DNA from: Paenibacillus sp. MMS20-IR301
GTDB lineage: Bacteria; Bacillota; Bacilli; Paenibacillales; Paenibacillaceae
DNA: 64,000 nucleotides
Direction: 5' to 3'
Assembly: GCF_032302195.1 (NCBI RefSeq)
Contig: NZ_CP135275.1
Coordinates: 4,774,001-4,838,000, forward strand
The position numbers and the translations under genes are program-made. Numbering within the stretch: position 1 is the first letter of the stretch; every line of letters starts with the position of its first letter. The notes beneath the pieces are model-generated. The model did not search any database. It saw nothing but the letters and a program-made list of their open reading frames with translations, and was not told the DNA's origin. Below are positions 8,681 to 17,287 of the stretch, piece after piece.

Positions 8681-8901
8681 CCTCCCTATGTGTTGAGAAG
8701 AAAGGTTAAACACTGCGTCAACCCTTTGGGAAAAAGGGAACCTCCTCTAAAAGACGTCAATTGATAGGTTTGTTTAAGTGCGCCAAAAACGGGATTGCTA
8801 CTGCGGCGCTTGACTGTTTCGTTCATATCAAGGTCATCTCAGTCCGTAAGCCGCCCCACGCTAGAGCACCATGCCGGCCAATTCGGCAACCAGGTCCCAA
8901 A

Positions 8902-9054
8902 CTAAGCACCATCACCTGCCTTACCGCAACTATGCCCGCACTGAGCAACATCCCCAGCTTTACCGCAACTCTGCCCGCACTGGGCACCATCACCAGCTTT
9001 ACCGCAACTTTGCCGCACTGAGCACCATTACCAGCTTTACCGCAACTCTAGCTG
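8902..9054. repeat. 39-bp tandem repeat, four copies
   Basis: Units start at 8902, 8941, 8980 and 9018 and read CTGAGCACCATCACCAGCTT then TACCGCAACTCTGCCCGCA with a few substitutions; the third is one base shorter. The array ends about 50 bases before the end of the beta-mannosidase gene. The unit length being a multiple of three gives a spurious open frame. No protein-coding signals support that frame. Confidence 0.9.
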
Positions 9055-9106
9055 ATTTCCCCGGCCCGCACAGCCGGGGCCTAGCAAGCGCCGCCCACTG
9101 GCCGGC

Positions 9107-11644
9107 TTAGATATAATCCGCCATCGAGCGGACTTCAAGCCCCTGCGGCACTGCCGGTGCGAAGCCGGAGCGGCCCTGGCCGCTGAGGGAGAATTGCACG
9201 GTCTTCGGCTCGCCCGGAAGCAGATCGAAGTAGTTGTCCGAGAAGATGCCCTCCTGCTCAGCTGTCAGGTAGACTCCTCTCGCCAGCACATTACTGCTCA
9301 GCGTAAAGCTCGTGCCTGCACTATCCGGCACTTCAGTCACCGTAATCACCGGCTGGCTGAGCGGAATGTCCTTGGCGGCAGCGAAGTAATGCTCTTTATG
9401 CTCCAGCACCTGCCCCACCTCTAGCAGGGAAGCTGCCAGCAGCACCCCGCTGGGCTCATAGCCTTCCAGCAGCCCGGCAACCGGCTGCGTGAATACCACC
9501 GCTGCCGAATCAGCGGCAAGGGTAACCGGCTGTGACCATTCACGAAGCACAGCACCGCTGAAGTCCTGCAGCCGGATCACCAGCTCGCCGTCCAGCGGCT
9601 CGCGCCGGTCGGAGACAGCATGCACCTTAAGATTCTCTGCATCTGTACTGTCAACGGACAGCAGCACCGGCTTGAAGGATTTGCGCACAGTATATTGCAG
9701 CGCCTTCCAGCGCCCGTAGTAGTCCATTCCCGCCCAGGAGGCAACCGGCCAGCAGTCGTTCATCTGCCAGTACAGCGTTCCCATGCAATACGGCTTGTTT
9801 CTGCGGTGGCTTTCAATGGCAATGCGGATTCCCTCCGCCTGAAGCACCTGGCTCATATACAGGAAGCTGCGGAAATCCTTCGGCTGCGGCAGGTACATGT
9901 CCATGTATTCCTTGATCAGCTGATTGCCCCGGCCATTCTTCTGGTGGGCAAGCATGACCTTCGATTCCAGCTCCATATCCGCCTCTTCCGCATAGCTCAG
10001 TACTGACTTCAGCTCCGGGAAGGATTGGAAGCCGTATTCACTCATGAAGCGGCCCACATTAATATTGTAGTTCTCAAAAGGCTCGATTCCGTGCCATACT
10101 CCCCAGTAGTGAATATCGCCTTCACCCATAATCCGTGTGGCATGCTGGTCCTGGCCGCGGGTAAGCTCGCGCAGCGGAGAAGAAGGCCAATAGTCAATTC
10201 CCGGATGGAAGGCCGCTACGGCGCCAGGCAGAATCCGGTGGAAAATCTCTTCATAATACCCCCACAGCGTCTCGCGGATTCCGGCAGCCATGCCCTCCTT
10301 CCAGCCCCAGCCCATGTTGTCCTCATAATGCGACCAGGCCGAATCAATCTCATTGTTGCCGCACCATAATGCGATACAAGGGTGGTTACGCAGCCGGATA
10401 ATATTATCCTCGGCCTCTGCCCGGACGCTCTCCAGAAACGCCTCATCCCCCGGATACATGCTGCACGCGAACATGAAATCCTGCCAGACCAGCAGCCCGT
10501 ACTCATCACACAGCCGGTAAAAGATTTCCTCTTCATACACACCGCCGCCCCACACACGCAGCATATTCATATTCGATTCCACCGCTGTGGTGATCTCATG
10601 CCGGTAACGCTCTTCCGTAACCTCAGTCATGAAGCTGTCATTCGGGATATGATTCGATCCCTTGGCGAAGACCCTTACCCCGTTTAGCTCAAAATAGAAC
10701 GAAGCCCCGCGCTCATCCGGCTTGCGGATCAGCTTAATCTCCCGCAGCCCTGTCGTAGTCTCCGCTGCTGCTACAGCCTCTTCCCCCTCCAGCAGTTCCG
10801 CACGGAAGCTGTACAGATTCGGCTCACCAAGGCCGTTACACCACCAGAGGCGCGGCGCGTCAATCACCAGTTCAAGCTCCAATTGCTGCTTGCCCGGTAC
10901 AAGCACGGCAGCCTTCATCCATTCCTGTCCTCCGGCTGTAATCCGCAGCATGCCGCTCCAAGCTGCCGGAGCATCCACCTCAAGAATTGCCGTCAGGCGC
11001 GCCTCCTCCTGACTGACTGCATTCTGGCGGATATAAAGATCCTTAATGGACACATTGTCCCGTCCTGTAAGCACAGCCTCACGCCAAATGCCGCTGGTCA
11101 GGAATCTCGGACCCCAGTCCCAGCCGTAATGATACGGGGCTTTACGGGCGAATACGCTGATCTGCTGCTCCTGCAGCCCGCCCAGCTCAGACTGGTCATT
11201 CGGGGCAGGCAGCTTATAACCGAGCTGTGCCAGCTTCGGCAGATCCTCGGTGACAACAGAACGGAAGACAATGCGGATTTCATTCTCTCCAGTCTGCAGC
11301 AGCCCTTTCACATTCACGGTCCAGGTGCGGAACATATTATCTGCAGATAAGGCATGCACATTATTTACATACACATCCGCATACGTATCCAGCCCGGAGA
11401 AGACCAGCTCCGTAACGGCGAGGCTCTGCCACTGCGCTTCCAGCGTCAGAGCTGTTCTGTATTCCCAGTTCTTTTTGTCAATCCATTGCAGCTCATGCTC
11501 GTTCGTTCCATAGAAAGGCTCATCTATTACCCCGTTCCGGAGCAGATCCATGTGTACCGTTCCCGGTACGGCCGCCGGAAGCCAGGCTTCATCCCCGCAG
11601 GCTCTAAATTCCCAGTTCTTCAAGTTCATTTGCAGTTGTGTCAT
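9107..11644 (-). CDS. GH2 beta-mannosidase
   Basis: An 845-residue cytoplasmic exo-acting enzyme that releases mannose from the non-reducing end of manno-oligosaccharides. The ATG at 11644 follows AGGAGG at ideal distance; longer forms starting at 11734 read into upstream repeats. Domains in order are a GH2 sugar-binding sandwich (residues 1-180, including VPGTVHMDLLRNG), an immunoglobulin-like domain, and the catalytic barrel from about 300. The acid/base Glu432 lies in WCGNNEID and the nucleophile Glu536 in MSEYGFQS; FAKGSNHIPND and ALQYTVRKSFKP are further beta-mannosidase marks. With the GH36 enzyme across the IS element and the divergent sugar importer it forms a galactomannan-oligosaccharide pathway. 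Confidence 0.94.
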   Translation of the reverse strand: MTQLQMNLKNWEFRACGDEAWLPAAVPGTVHMDLLRNGVIDEPFYGTNEHELQWIDKKNWEYRTALTLEAQWQSLAVTELVFSGLDTYADVYVNNVHALSADNMFRTWTVNVKGLLQTGENEIRIVFRSVVTEDLPKLAQLGYKLPAPNDQSELGGLQEQQISVFARKAPYHYGWDWGPRFLTSGIWREAVLTGRDNVSIKDLYIRQNAVSQEEARLTAILEVDAPAAWSGMLRITAGGQEWMKAAVLVPGKQQLELELVIDAPRLWWCNGLGEPNLYSFRAELLEGEEAVAAAETTTGLREIKLIRKPDERGASFYFELNGVRVFAKGSNHIPNDSFMTEVTEERYRHEITTAVESNMNMLRVWGGGVYEEEIFYRLCDEYGLLVWQDFMFACSMYPGDEAFLESVRAEAEDNIIRLRNHPCIALWCGNNEIDSAWSHYEDNMGWGWKEGMAAGIRETLWGYYEEIFHRILPGAVAAFHPGIDYWPSSPLRELTRGQDQHATRIMGEGDIHYWGVWHGIEPFENYNINVGRFMSEYGFQSFPELKSVLSYAEEADMELESKVMLAHQKNGRGNQLIKEYMDMYLPQPKDFRSFLYMSQVLQAEGIRIAIESHRRNKPYCMGTLYWQMNDCWPVASWAGMDYYGRWKALQYTVRKSFKPVLLSVDSTDAENLKVHAVSDRREPLDGELVIRLQDFSGAVLREWSQPVTLAADSAAVVFTQPVAGLLEGYEPSGVLLAASLLEVGQVLEHKEHYFAAAKDIPLSQPVITVTEVPDSAGTSFTLSSNVLARGVYLTAEQEGIFSDNYFDLLPGEPKTVQFSLSGQGRSGFAPAVPQGLEVRSMADYI

Positions 11645-11654
11645 GAGTCCTCCT

Positions 11655-11758
11655 AAAAGTTTTGATAGCATACGCTTCCTGAATCCCTCCGCAAAACTTG
11701 CTTCGAAAGCATACGCTAAAAGTTTTGATAGCATACGCTAAAATTCTGATAGCATATG
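11655..11758. repeat. Direct repeats in the beta-mannosidase leader
   Basis: AAAAGTTTTGATAGCATACG(CT) occurs exactly at 11655-11676 and 11718-11739, a variant (AAAATTCTGATAGCATATG) follows at 11740-11758, and a partial copy (AAAGCATACGCT) at 11706-11717. They start directly upstream of the beta-mannosidase ribosome-binding site. Repeated binding sites or a slipped duplication are both possible. Confidence 0.75.
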
Positions 11759-11926
11759 TTTTCCCTTTGTTAGCATCAGCTCCGGCAATTCCGCTTCAGA
11801 TAAGCTGCTGCCGGAAACGGGCTTCTACGCTACCATCATTGTATTTTGTTATTTTATTGTTAGCAACAATTCAATTATAATCGGATAAACAAAACAAATA
11901 AAGACAATAAATAATAACTCAGCACA

Positions 11927-11974
11927 TTTCTCCTTGGCAGCAATCGCGCTATAATAACCATGTAAACGCTAACA
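11927..11974 (+). promoter_or_regulatory. Promoter with consensus CcpA cre site for the sugar ABC operon
   Basis: TATAAT at 11950-11955 with a weak -35 (TTTCTC) 17 bases upstream. Six bases after the -10 box comes TGTAAACGCTAACA (11961-11974), which matches the cre consensus TGWAANCGNTNWCA at every position. This placement, over or just after the transcription start and 24 bases before the ATG, is that of repression by CcpA when preferred sugars are present. Confidence 0.8.
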
Positions 11975-11998
11975 TCAAAACGAAAAGGGGACTAAACA

Positions 11999-13351
11999 AT
12001 GAGAAACAAGTTATTTTCGTTATGTTTTGTTATTATCATGATTTTCTCTTTATCCCTGACAGGCTGCGGTTCGAACAACAATAATAGCGCAGCGAATGCC
12101 ACTAATGAACCGGCGGCAACCGCTGCTCCGGAGGCAGCCGGCGGCGATCCCACCGCAGAACCAACCACTGAGCCAGCAGCTCCAAGCGGCGCTGATATCA
12201 GCGGCAAAATCATTTTCCTGACCAACAGAACCGACATGATCGGCAAAGAGTATGACGAATATGTTAAGCGCTTTAATGAGAAATATCCGAACATTAAGGT
12301 AGAATTTGAAGCCTCCCAGACCGACTACAATCAGCAGGCAAAGGTTAGAATGGCCAGCGGCGAGCTGCCTGACGTCATGTTCGTGCCGAACATCCCTAAC
12401 TCCGACCTGCCTAAATATTTCGCTTCACTTGATGACCTGGGTCTGAATGACCAGCTCACCTTCAAAGATTTCAAATCCTTTGACGGCCAGCTGTACGGTA
12501 TCACTACCGGTAACTCTACTTCCGGTATCGTATACAACAAGAAGGCATTCGCTGATGCCGGAATCACCGAGGTTCCGAAGACCTGGGATGAATTCCTGGC
12601 AGCCTGCGAGAAGCTCAAAGCGAAAGGTGTCGTTCCGCTCGCTTCCAACTTCAAAGATAAATGGCCTCTTAATGACTGGGTATATGCTGTACCCCGCGTT
12701 ATTGCCGGTAACCCTGACTTCCCTAATGAGAAGCTGACTCAAGATGCTCCATTCACTATGGATAACGGATACGGCAAATCGCTCAGCCTGCTGAGAGAAC
12801 TGAATGAGAAGGGCTTCCTGGAGAAAGACATCAACTCCACCAACTGGGAGCAGTCGAAGAAAGATATCGCATCGGGTAAATTCGCCATGTACTTCCTGGG
12901 CAACTGGGTCATCAATCAGGTAATCGGTGCAGGCACCACTTCCGACAACGTAGGCTTCTTCCCGCTTCCTTATGACAACTCAGGCACGCTCACTGCACCG
13001 CTCAGCCCTGACTTCTTCTATGCCGTGGCTAAGAACAGCAAAAACGTTGATGCCGCCAAGGCATTCGTGAAGTGGATGATCGAAGAATCCGGATATGAGG
13101 ATTTTGCCGGATTTATCTCCCCGCTCAAAGGCAAGGAATCCAAGCTGACGCAGCTTAAGGAGTTCCAGTCTACCGGCGTAGTGCTGCAAGAGGGCACTGT
13201 TGATAATGCCCAGGTAACCGAAATCACCAATAAAGCGCAGCTCGACCTGCCGGCTATGGCTCAAGAATTCGTACTCGCTAAAGATCCGCAAACCGTCTTT
13301 GACAAATGGAACAAAGCGTGGGCTAAGGCGAAGAAAGATCTCGGCTATTAA
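11999..13351 (+). CDS. Sugar ABC transporter substrate-binding lipoprotein (family 1)
   Basis: A 450-residue lipoprotein with a signal peptide ending SLTGC (lipid-bearing Cys23) and a long Ala/Glu/Pro/Thr linker. The mature part (GKIIFLTNRTDMIG, YVKRFNEKYPNIKVEFE, YGITTGNSTSGIVYNKKAFADAG, FVKWMIEESGY) is of the carbohydrate-binding MalE/UgpB type. It is the first gene after the cre-bearing promoter, followed after a repeat-filled gap by two permeases, then by a YesM/YesN-type pair. Given the glycosidases alongside, manno- or galactomanno-oligosaccharides are the likely ligand; that is inference. No ATPase gene is present, as is usual for such operons that share an MsmX-type ATPase. Confidence 0.92.
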   Translation: MRNKLFSLCFVIIMIFSLSLTGCGSNNNNSAANATNEPAATAAPEAAGGDPTAEPTTEPAAPSGADISGKIIFLTNRTDMIGKEYDEYVKRFNEKYPNIKVEFEASQTDYNQQAKVRMASGELPDVMFVPNIPNSDLPKYFASLDDLGLNDQLTFKDFKSFDGQLYGITTGNSTSGIVYNKKAFADAGITEVPKTWDEFLAACEKLKAKGVVPLASNFKDKWPLNDWVYAVPRVIAGNPDFPNEKLTQDAPFTMDNGYGKSLSLLRELNEKGFLEKDINSTNWEQSKKDIASGKFAMYFLGNWVINQVIGAGTTSDNVGFFPLPYDNSGTLTAPLSPDFFYAVAKNSKNVDAAKAFVKWMIEESGYEDFAGFISPLKGKESKLTQLKEFQSTGVVLQEGTVDNAQVTEITNKAQLDLPAMAQEFVLAKDPQTVFDKWNKAWAKAKKDLGY

Positions 13352-13356
13352 AATAA

Positions 13357-13538
13357 CCCCACAAAGTGGCGCTTTAGCTTCGAAGCTTACTCAGGTACTT
13401 TGTGGGGGCCCCGAAAAACAGCACCACAAAGTGGCGCTTTAGCTTCGAAGCTTACTCAGGTACTTTGCGGGGGCCCCGAAAAACAGCCCCACAAAGTGGT
13501 GCTTTGGCTTCGTAGCTTACCCAGGTACTTTGCGGGAC
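13357..13538. repeat. 65-bp tandem array of hairpin elements inside the sugar ABC operon
   Basis: Three units start at 13357, 13422 and 13487. Each begins CCCCACAAAGTGG(C/T)GCTTT and ends GGTACTTTG(T/C)GGGGGCCCC, so each folds on itself (CCCCACAAAGT with ACTTTGTGGGG). The third is truncated. The same hairpin family, in reverse sense, occurs four times in the rRNA/tRNA region. Lying between the binding protein and the permeases, the stems could lower downstream expression or protect the upstream message. Confidence 0.85.
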
Positions 13539-13668
13539 CCTGCACCCTGCTGCCGCAGGCAGCCAGATCAGTAAAATTCCGGCGCAAAATGGATTATCGC
13601 TCTTCCCGGATAATCCATTTTGTCGTCAATCCAATCCCACTGAGCTTTCACGAAAGAAGGTTAGAGCT

Positions 13669-14562
13669 ATGTTCGGAACGCTGTCTTATAACAAGCAGAA
13701 GACGATTATCATCGTCTCCTTTCTGCTCATTCCGCTGATTCTCCTTGGCACCTTCACCTATTATCCGGCGCTGAAGCTGATCTATTACAGCTTCACGAAC
13801 TGGGACGGCTACAGCCCCGAGAAGCCCTGGGTCGGCCTGGCCAACTACCGTGAGGTGTTCAGCACTCCTGATATTTTCAAAGTCTTCACCCATAACTTTG
13901 CTTATTTCGTCATGGGTATCCTGCAGAATATCGCAGCAATCTATTTCGCGGTTGTGCTGAACAGCAGGCTGCGGGGCAGAAATGCTTTTCGGATTATGCT
14001 TTTCCTGCCGTACATTATGAACGGGGTTGCAGTCGCCTTCATGTTCGGCTATGTATTCGACACAACCAACGGCTCGCTGAACCTGTTCCTGAACAGCATC
14101 GGTCTCTCCGGCCTTGCCCAGACCAGCTGGCTCGGTACTGAAGGACTGGTGAACTACTCGCTCGCCTCCACCGGCTTCTGGCGGTTCATGGGCTACAATA
14201 TGGTAATATACATCGCCTCCCTGCAGGCCATTCCGCGTGATATTTACGAAGCTGCCAAGATTGACGGCGCCGGCTCGATGCAGACGCTCTGGCGGATTAC
14301 ACTGCCGAATATGAAAGCCGTCATTCAGCTCAATCTGTTCCTGACCGTAACCGGCGCACTTGAAGTATTCGACCTGCCGTTCGTACTGACCAAAGGCGGA
14401 CCTGCCGGCGCCAGCCAGACTTACGTCCAGCGCGTGGTGGATACGGCATTTGCCTTCAACAACTACGGCCTGGCTTCGGCAATGAGCATCATCCTGCTCT
14501 TCTTTGTCGTCATCGTACTGCTGATTCAACAACTGGTGCTTAGCCGGGGAGGAGACAAATAG
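13669..14562 (+). CDS. Sugar ABC transporter permease 1 (MalF/UgpA type)
   Basis: A 297-residue membrane protein with six predicted helices, starting at an ATG 8 bases after AAGAAGG. A short N-terminus (MFGTLSYNKQK) leads into the first helix at 12-30; YYSFTNWDGYSP is the usual extracytoplasmic loop of sugar permeases. The coupling EAA loop reads YEAAKIDGAGSMQTLWRITLP at about residues 198-217. Its stop is two bases before the next permease start, so they are coupled. It pairs with the lipoprotein upstream to import an oligosaccharide. Confidence 0.93.
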   Translation: MFGTLSYNKQKTIIIVSFLLIPLILLGTFTYYPALKLIYYSFTNWDGYSPEKPWVGLANYREVFSTPDIFKVFTHNFAYFVMGILQNIAAIYFAVVLNSRLRGRNAFRIMLFLPYIMNGVAVAFMFGYVFDTTNGSLNLFLNSIGLSGLAQTSWLGTEGLVNYSLASTGFWRFMGYNMVIYIASLQAIPRDIYEAAKIDGAGSMQTLWRITLPNMKAVIQLNLFLTVTGALEVFDLPFVLTKGGPAGASQTYVQRVVDTAFAFNNYGLASAMSIILLFFVVIVLLIQQLVLSRGGDK

Positions 14563-14564
14563 CC

Positions 14565-15398
14565 ATGGAACATTCCAAATTGCGTATACAGGATCTGTTT
14601 AAATACTTCACGCTGCTGATTGGCGTATTCGTCGTTCTTTTCCCGCCATATGTTGTTATCGTCAATGCCTTCAAATCCACAGATGAATTCAACAGCAGCA
14701 GCTCTATGGCTCTGCCGCACAGCTTCCTCAACTTCGACAATTTCGTTGCTGTCTTCCAGCGCGGCGGCCTGCTGAGCGGCTTCGGCAATGTGCTCATTAT
14801 TATTATTATTACATTGACCCTGAACATTCTGTTTGGCACAATGGTGGCATACGTGCTGGGACGCTTCTCCTTCAAGCTGAAGCCGGTAGTGTTCGGTGCT
14901 TATCTCATTGCCACCATCATTCCGAGTATCACTACCCAGGTCGCCACCTTCGGTATTATCAAGAACATGGGGCTGTACAACACGCTCGGCGCACCCATTG
15001 TGCTCTATATCGGGGCCGATGTCATCCAGATCATTCTGTACCTGCAGTTCATCCGCAACATTCCGTTTGATCTCGATGAAAGTGCGATGGTTGAAGGCGC
15101 TTCCCTGTTCAAAATTTACCGCTCGATCATCTTCCCGCTGCTGACCCCGGCGACGGCTACACTGGTGATTCTGAAGACGATCAGCATTTACAATGACATG
15201 TACATCCCTTATCTATATATGCCCAAACAAAGCCTGGGTGTCGTCACAACCATCCTGATGCGCTTCCAGGGGGTAAATTCCGGCGAATGGAATCTGATCT
15301 GTGCGGCGATCCTGCTCATTCTGCTGCCGACGGTCATTCTCTACTTCTTCCTGCAGCGCTATATCTTCGAAGGGGTAACGAGCGGCGCCGTGAAATAG
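14565..15398 (+). CDS. Sugar ABC transporter permease 2 (MalG/UgpE type)
   Basis: A 277-residue six-helix permease. GGGGAGGAG lies 9-17 bases before the ATG and inside the end of permease 1. The first helix spans about residues 13-31; the EAA loop is DESAMVEGASLFKIYRSIIFP near 168-188, and the C-terminus ends YIFEGVTSGAVK, a close match to the common end (EGLTAGAVKG) of MalG-type permeases. It is the partner of the preceding permease. The histidine kinase gene starts 25 bases later. Confidence 0.93.
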   Translation: MEHSKLRIQDLFKYFTLLIGVFVVLFPPYVVIVNAFKSTDEFNSSSSMALPHSFLNFDNFVAVFQRGGLLSGFGNVLIIIIITLTLNILFGTMVAYVLGRFSFKLKPVVFGAYLIATIIPSITTQVATFGIIKNMGLYNTLGAPIVLYIGADVIQIILYLQFIRNIPFDLDESAMVEGASLFKIYRSIIFPLLTPATATLVILKTISIYNDMYIPYLYMPKQSLGVVTTILMRFQGVNSGEWNLICAAILLILLPTVILYFFLQRYIFEGVTSGAVK

Positions 15399-15423
15399 GG
15401 GTGTACGGAAAGGAACAACCATA

Positions 15424-17238
15424 GTGTTAGCCCATATCCGGAGATTTCCGCGGACCCTTTGGCTGTTCCTGGCCAACTTGCCCATGGAGCGCAAGCTGAT
15501 TGTCGTGTTTATTTTTCTGATTTCCCTGCCGATCACTTATGTAAGCTATCTCTCTTCCCGCTCCACCTTTAATTCGGTTCTCGTCAATGCGACAGCAAGC
15601 GCGGGGCAAATGGCCGACAGCGCCTCGGATACGGTTGACCGTTATCTGACCGATCTTAAGCGCTATACCGCACTTCCGCTCTATAACACGGATGTCCAGT
15701 TCTATCTGGAGCAGCAGGGCACTGACTGGGAGAAGAATACCGGCATGTCGATGTTCCTGAGCTATCTGAATCATACGAAGGAAGAGATTGTGGCTGTATA
15801 TCTGGTGGATAAGTACGGCTCCGTCTACTATGACAAAAGCTCCGGAATCAGCGAGCTGTTCCCGGCAGAACGGCTGGCGCAGTGGCAGAGCCTCACGAAG
15901 GAAGGCGTAGCCCCCGTCGTTCAGGGCAGGCATACGATCCGTGTGAACGCCAGTGACCACCGCGAGGTATTCAGTATTCTGCGCACCGTCAGTTCCGTCA
16001 GCTCCCTGCAGAAGATCGGGATGATTATCTTCGATATCAACATCAGCCTGTTCAAAGGCATCGTCGATCCGGTGAATGCCGTTACCCACGGAAGTACGCT
16101 GATTGTGGATGACCAGGGCGGCCTGATCTACGCCAGCCCGGGCGGGGGCGGCGACTCCCCGGGGCTGCTGGAGAATAACACGGACAAATTCCTGCAGCAG
16201 GTGAGCGGACCCGGCGGCCATTTCCGGATTACACTGGACAGCAAGGATTATCTCGCGGTATATACCGTCTCGGAGAAGACTGGCTGGACCACACTGGTCT
16301 CCATTCCGCTGGATACGATTCTGTCGCCAGTGGAGAAAACGCGGAATACGCAGATTCTCACTACCCTGGCGATTATCGCCTTCGCTCTGATTGTGGCGAC
16401 CTTCATCTCCTATGCGCTGACCAAGCCGCTCAAATCAATGGTCCGCCTGATGAAGCAGGTGCAGCACGGCAATCTGGATGTCTGGCTGCATCCCCGGTAT
16501 AATGACGAGATCGGGATGCTCGGCAGCCATTTCAACCGGATGATTATCCGGGTCAAGGATCTGCTGCAGGAGGTTACGCTGACCGAGAAACGCAAGCAAA
16601 AAGCCGATATGCGGGCACTGCAGAATCAGATTAACCCGCATTTCATATACAATACCCTTGAATCCATCCGCATGCTGGCGGAAGGCAGTGATGAGCCGCG
16701 GGTAGCACAGCTCACTTATCTGCTGGGGATGCAGATGCGCTACGGGATTGTCCGCAGCGAAGAGCTGGTCACGATCCGGGATGAGCTCGACCATGTGCGC
16801 AATTATCTGGATATGCTGCAGATCCGCTTCCCTGATAAATTCAGCCTGCAGATACAGGTGCAAGAACAGCTGCTCTCCTTCCCGGTCATTAAGCTGGTCT
16901 TCCAGCCGATCGTGGAGAATGCTGTTTTCCATGGCCTTGAGCCTAAGCAAGGTCCGGGCAGAATCAGCATTACCGGCTGGGCCGAAGGGGATCAGGCTGT
17001 ATTCAGCGTAGAGGATAACGGTGTCGGCATGGACGAAGTTACCCTGCGCGCATTGAACAGCAGCCTCAGCGGCGGGGCAGACGGCGAGAAATTCGGCATC
17101 GGCCTGCGCAATGTGAACGAGCGGCTCCGTCTGGATTATGGCAGCCCCTTCGGGCTGCGCGTGGAGAGCGTGCAGGGCAGCGGTACCCGCGTAACCTTAA
17201 GAATCGAAGCGCTCTCCAGTCACCGCACCGAAGAATAG
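15424..17238 (+). CDS. Sensor histidine kinase, YesM-like
   Basis: A 604-residue membrane sensor, GTG start at 15424 behind AAAGGA. A first helix (about residues 22-45) is followed by a large extracellular domain with a Cache-like fold (to about 295), a second helix at about 300-325, a HAMP segment (KPLKSMVRLMKQVQHGNL), and the His_kinase domain with the phosphorylated His406 in NQINPHFIYNTLE. The ATP-binding part shows PIVENAVFHGL, VEDNGVGM and FGIGLRNVNERL. This domain order is that of YesM-class kinases that sense extracytoplasmic sugar status and control the adjoining importer. Its partner is the next gene, 50 bases downstream. Confidence 0.93.
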   Translation: MLAHIRRFPRTLWLFLANLPMERKLIVVFIFLISLPITYVSYLSSRSTFNSVLVNATASAGQMADSASDTVDRYLTDLKRYTALPLYNTDVQFYLEQQGTDWEKNTGMSMFLSYLNHTKEEIVAVYLVDKYGSVYYDKSSGISELFPAERLAQWQSLTKEGVAPVVQGRHTIRVNASDHREVFSILRTVSSVSSLQKIGMIIFDINISLFKGIVDPVNAVTHGSTLIVDDQGGLIYASPGGGGDSPGLLENNTDKFLQQVSGPGGHFRITLDSKDYLAVYTVSEKTGWTTLVSIPLDTILSPVEKTRNTQILTTLAIIAFALIVATFISYALTKPLKSMVRLMKQVQHGNLDVWLHPRYNDEIGMLGSHFNRMIIRVKDLLQEVTLTEKRKQKADMRALQNQINPHFIYNTLESIRMLAEGSDEPRVAQLTYLLGMQMRYGIVRSEELVTIRDELDHVRNYLDMLQIRFPDKFSLQIQVQEQLLSFPVIKLVFQPIVENAVFHGLEPKQGPGRISITGWAEGDQAVFSVEDNGVGMDEVTLRALNSSLSGGADGEKFGIGLRNVNERLRLDYGSPFGLRVESVQGSGTRVTLRIEALSSHRTEE

Positions 17239-17287
17239 AGCGGGACAACGGCACTGTACATTACGTTCCAGAAAGGGGATATCCGGA

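Larger units (their letters stand above)
7140..8760 (+). mobile_element. IS110-family insertion sequence (ends approximate)
   Basis: A single transposase gene of the DEDD type with about 100 bases of leader and about 370 bases of non-coding sequence after it. IS110 elements have no long terminal inverted repeats and usually no target duplication, so the ends cannot be set from this one copy; limits given are where neighbouring repeat DNA seems to stop and restart. A long non-coding 3' part is the arrangement of the IS1111 subgroup. The element lies between two glycosidase genes of one catabolic locus and in the opposite direction to both. Confidence 0.75.

Noticed and set aside
8450..8713. 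An 87-codon frame (minus) after the IS110 transposase
   Set aside because: It overlaps the inverted repeat of the element's structured end, has no ribosome site and no recognisable domain; RNA function is more likely.
8761..9021. An 86-codon plus-strand frame with a 13-residue repeat (SFTATLPA...)
   Set aside because: The repeat is a by-product of the 39-bp tandem DNA repeat, whose length is a multiple of three; no start signals or conserved sequence.
8902..9054. Possible CRISPR array
   Set aside because: Repeats are directly joined with no unique spacers and no cas genes are nearby. The same applies to 13357-13538.
11933..11955. TTGGCA (11934) as the -35 box for TATAAT at 11950
   Set aside because: Only ten bases separate them, too short for a sigma-A promoter.
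13400..13738. A 112-codon plus-strand frame across the tandem hairpins and into permease 1
   Set aside because: It is formed by the 65-bp repeats and runs out of frame into a real permease gene.
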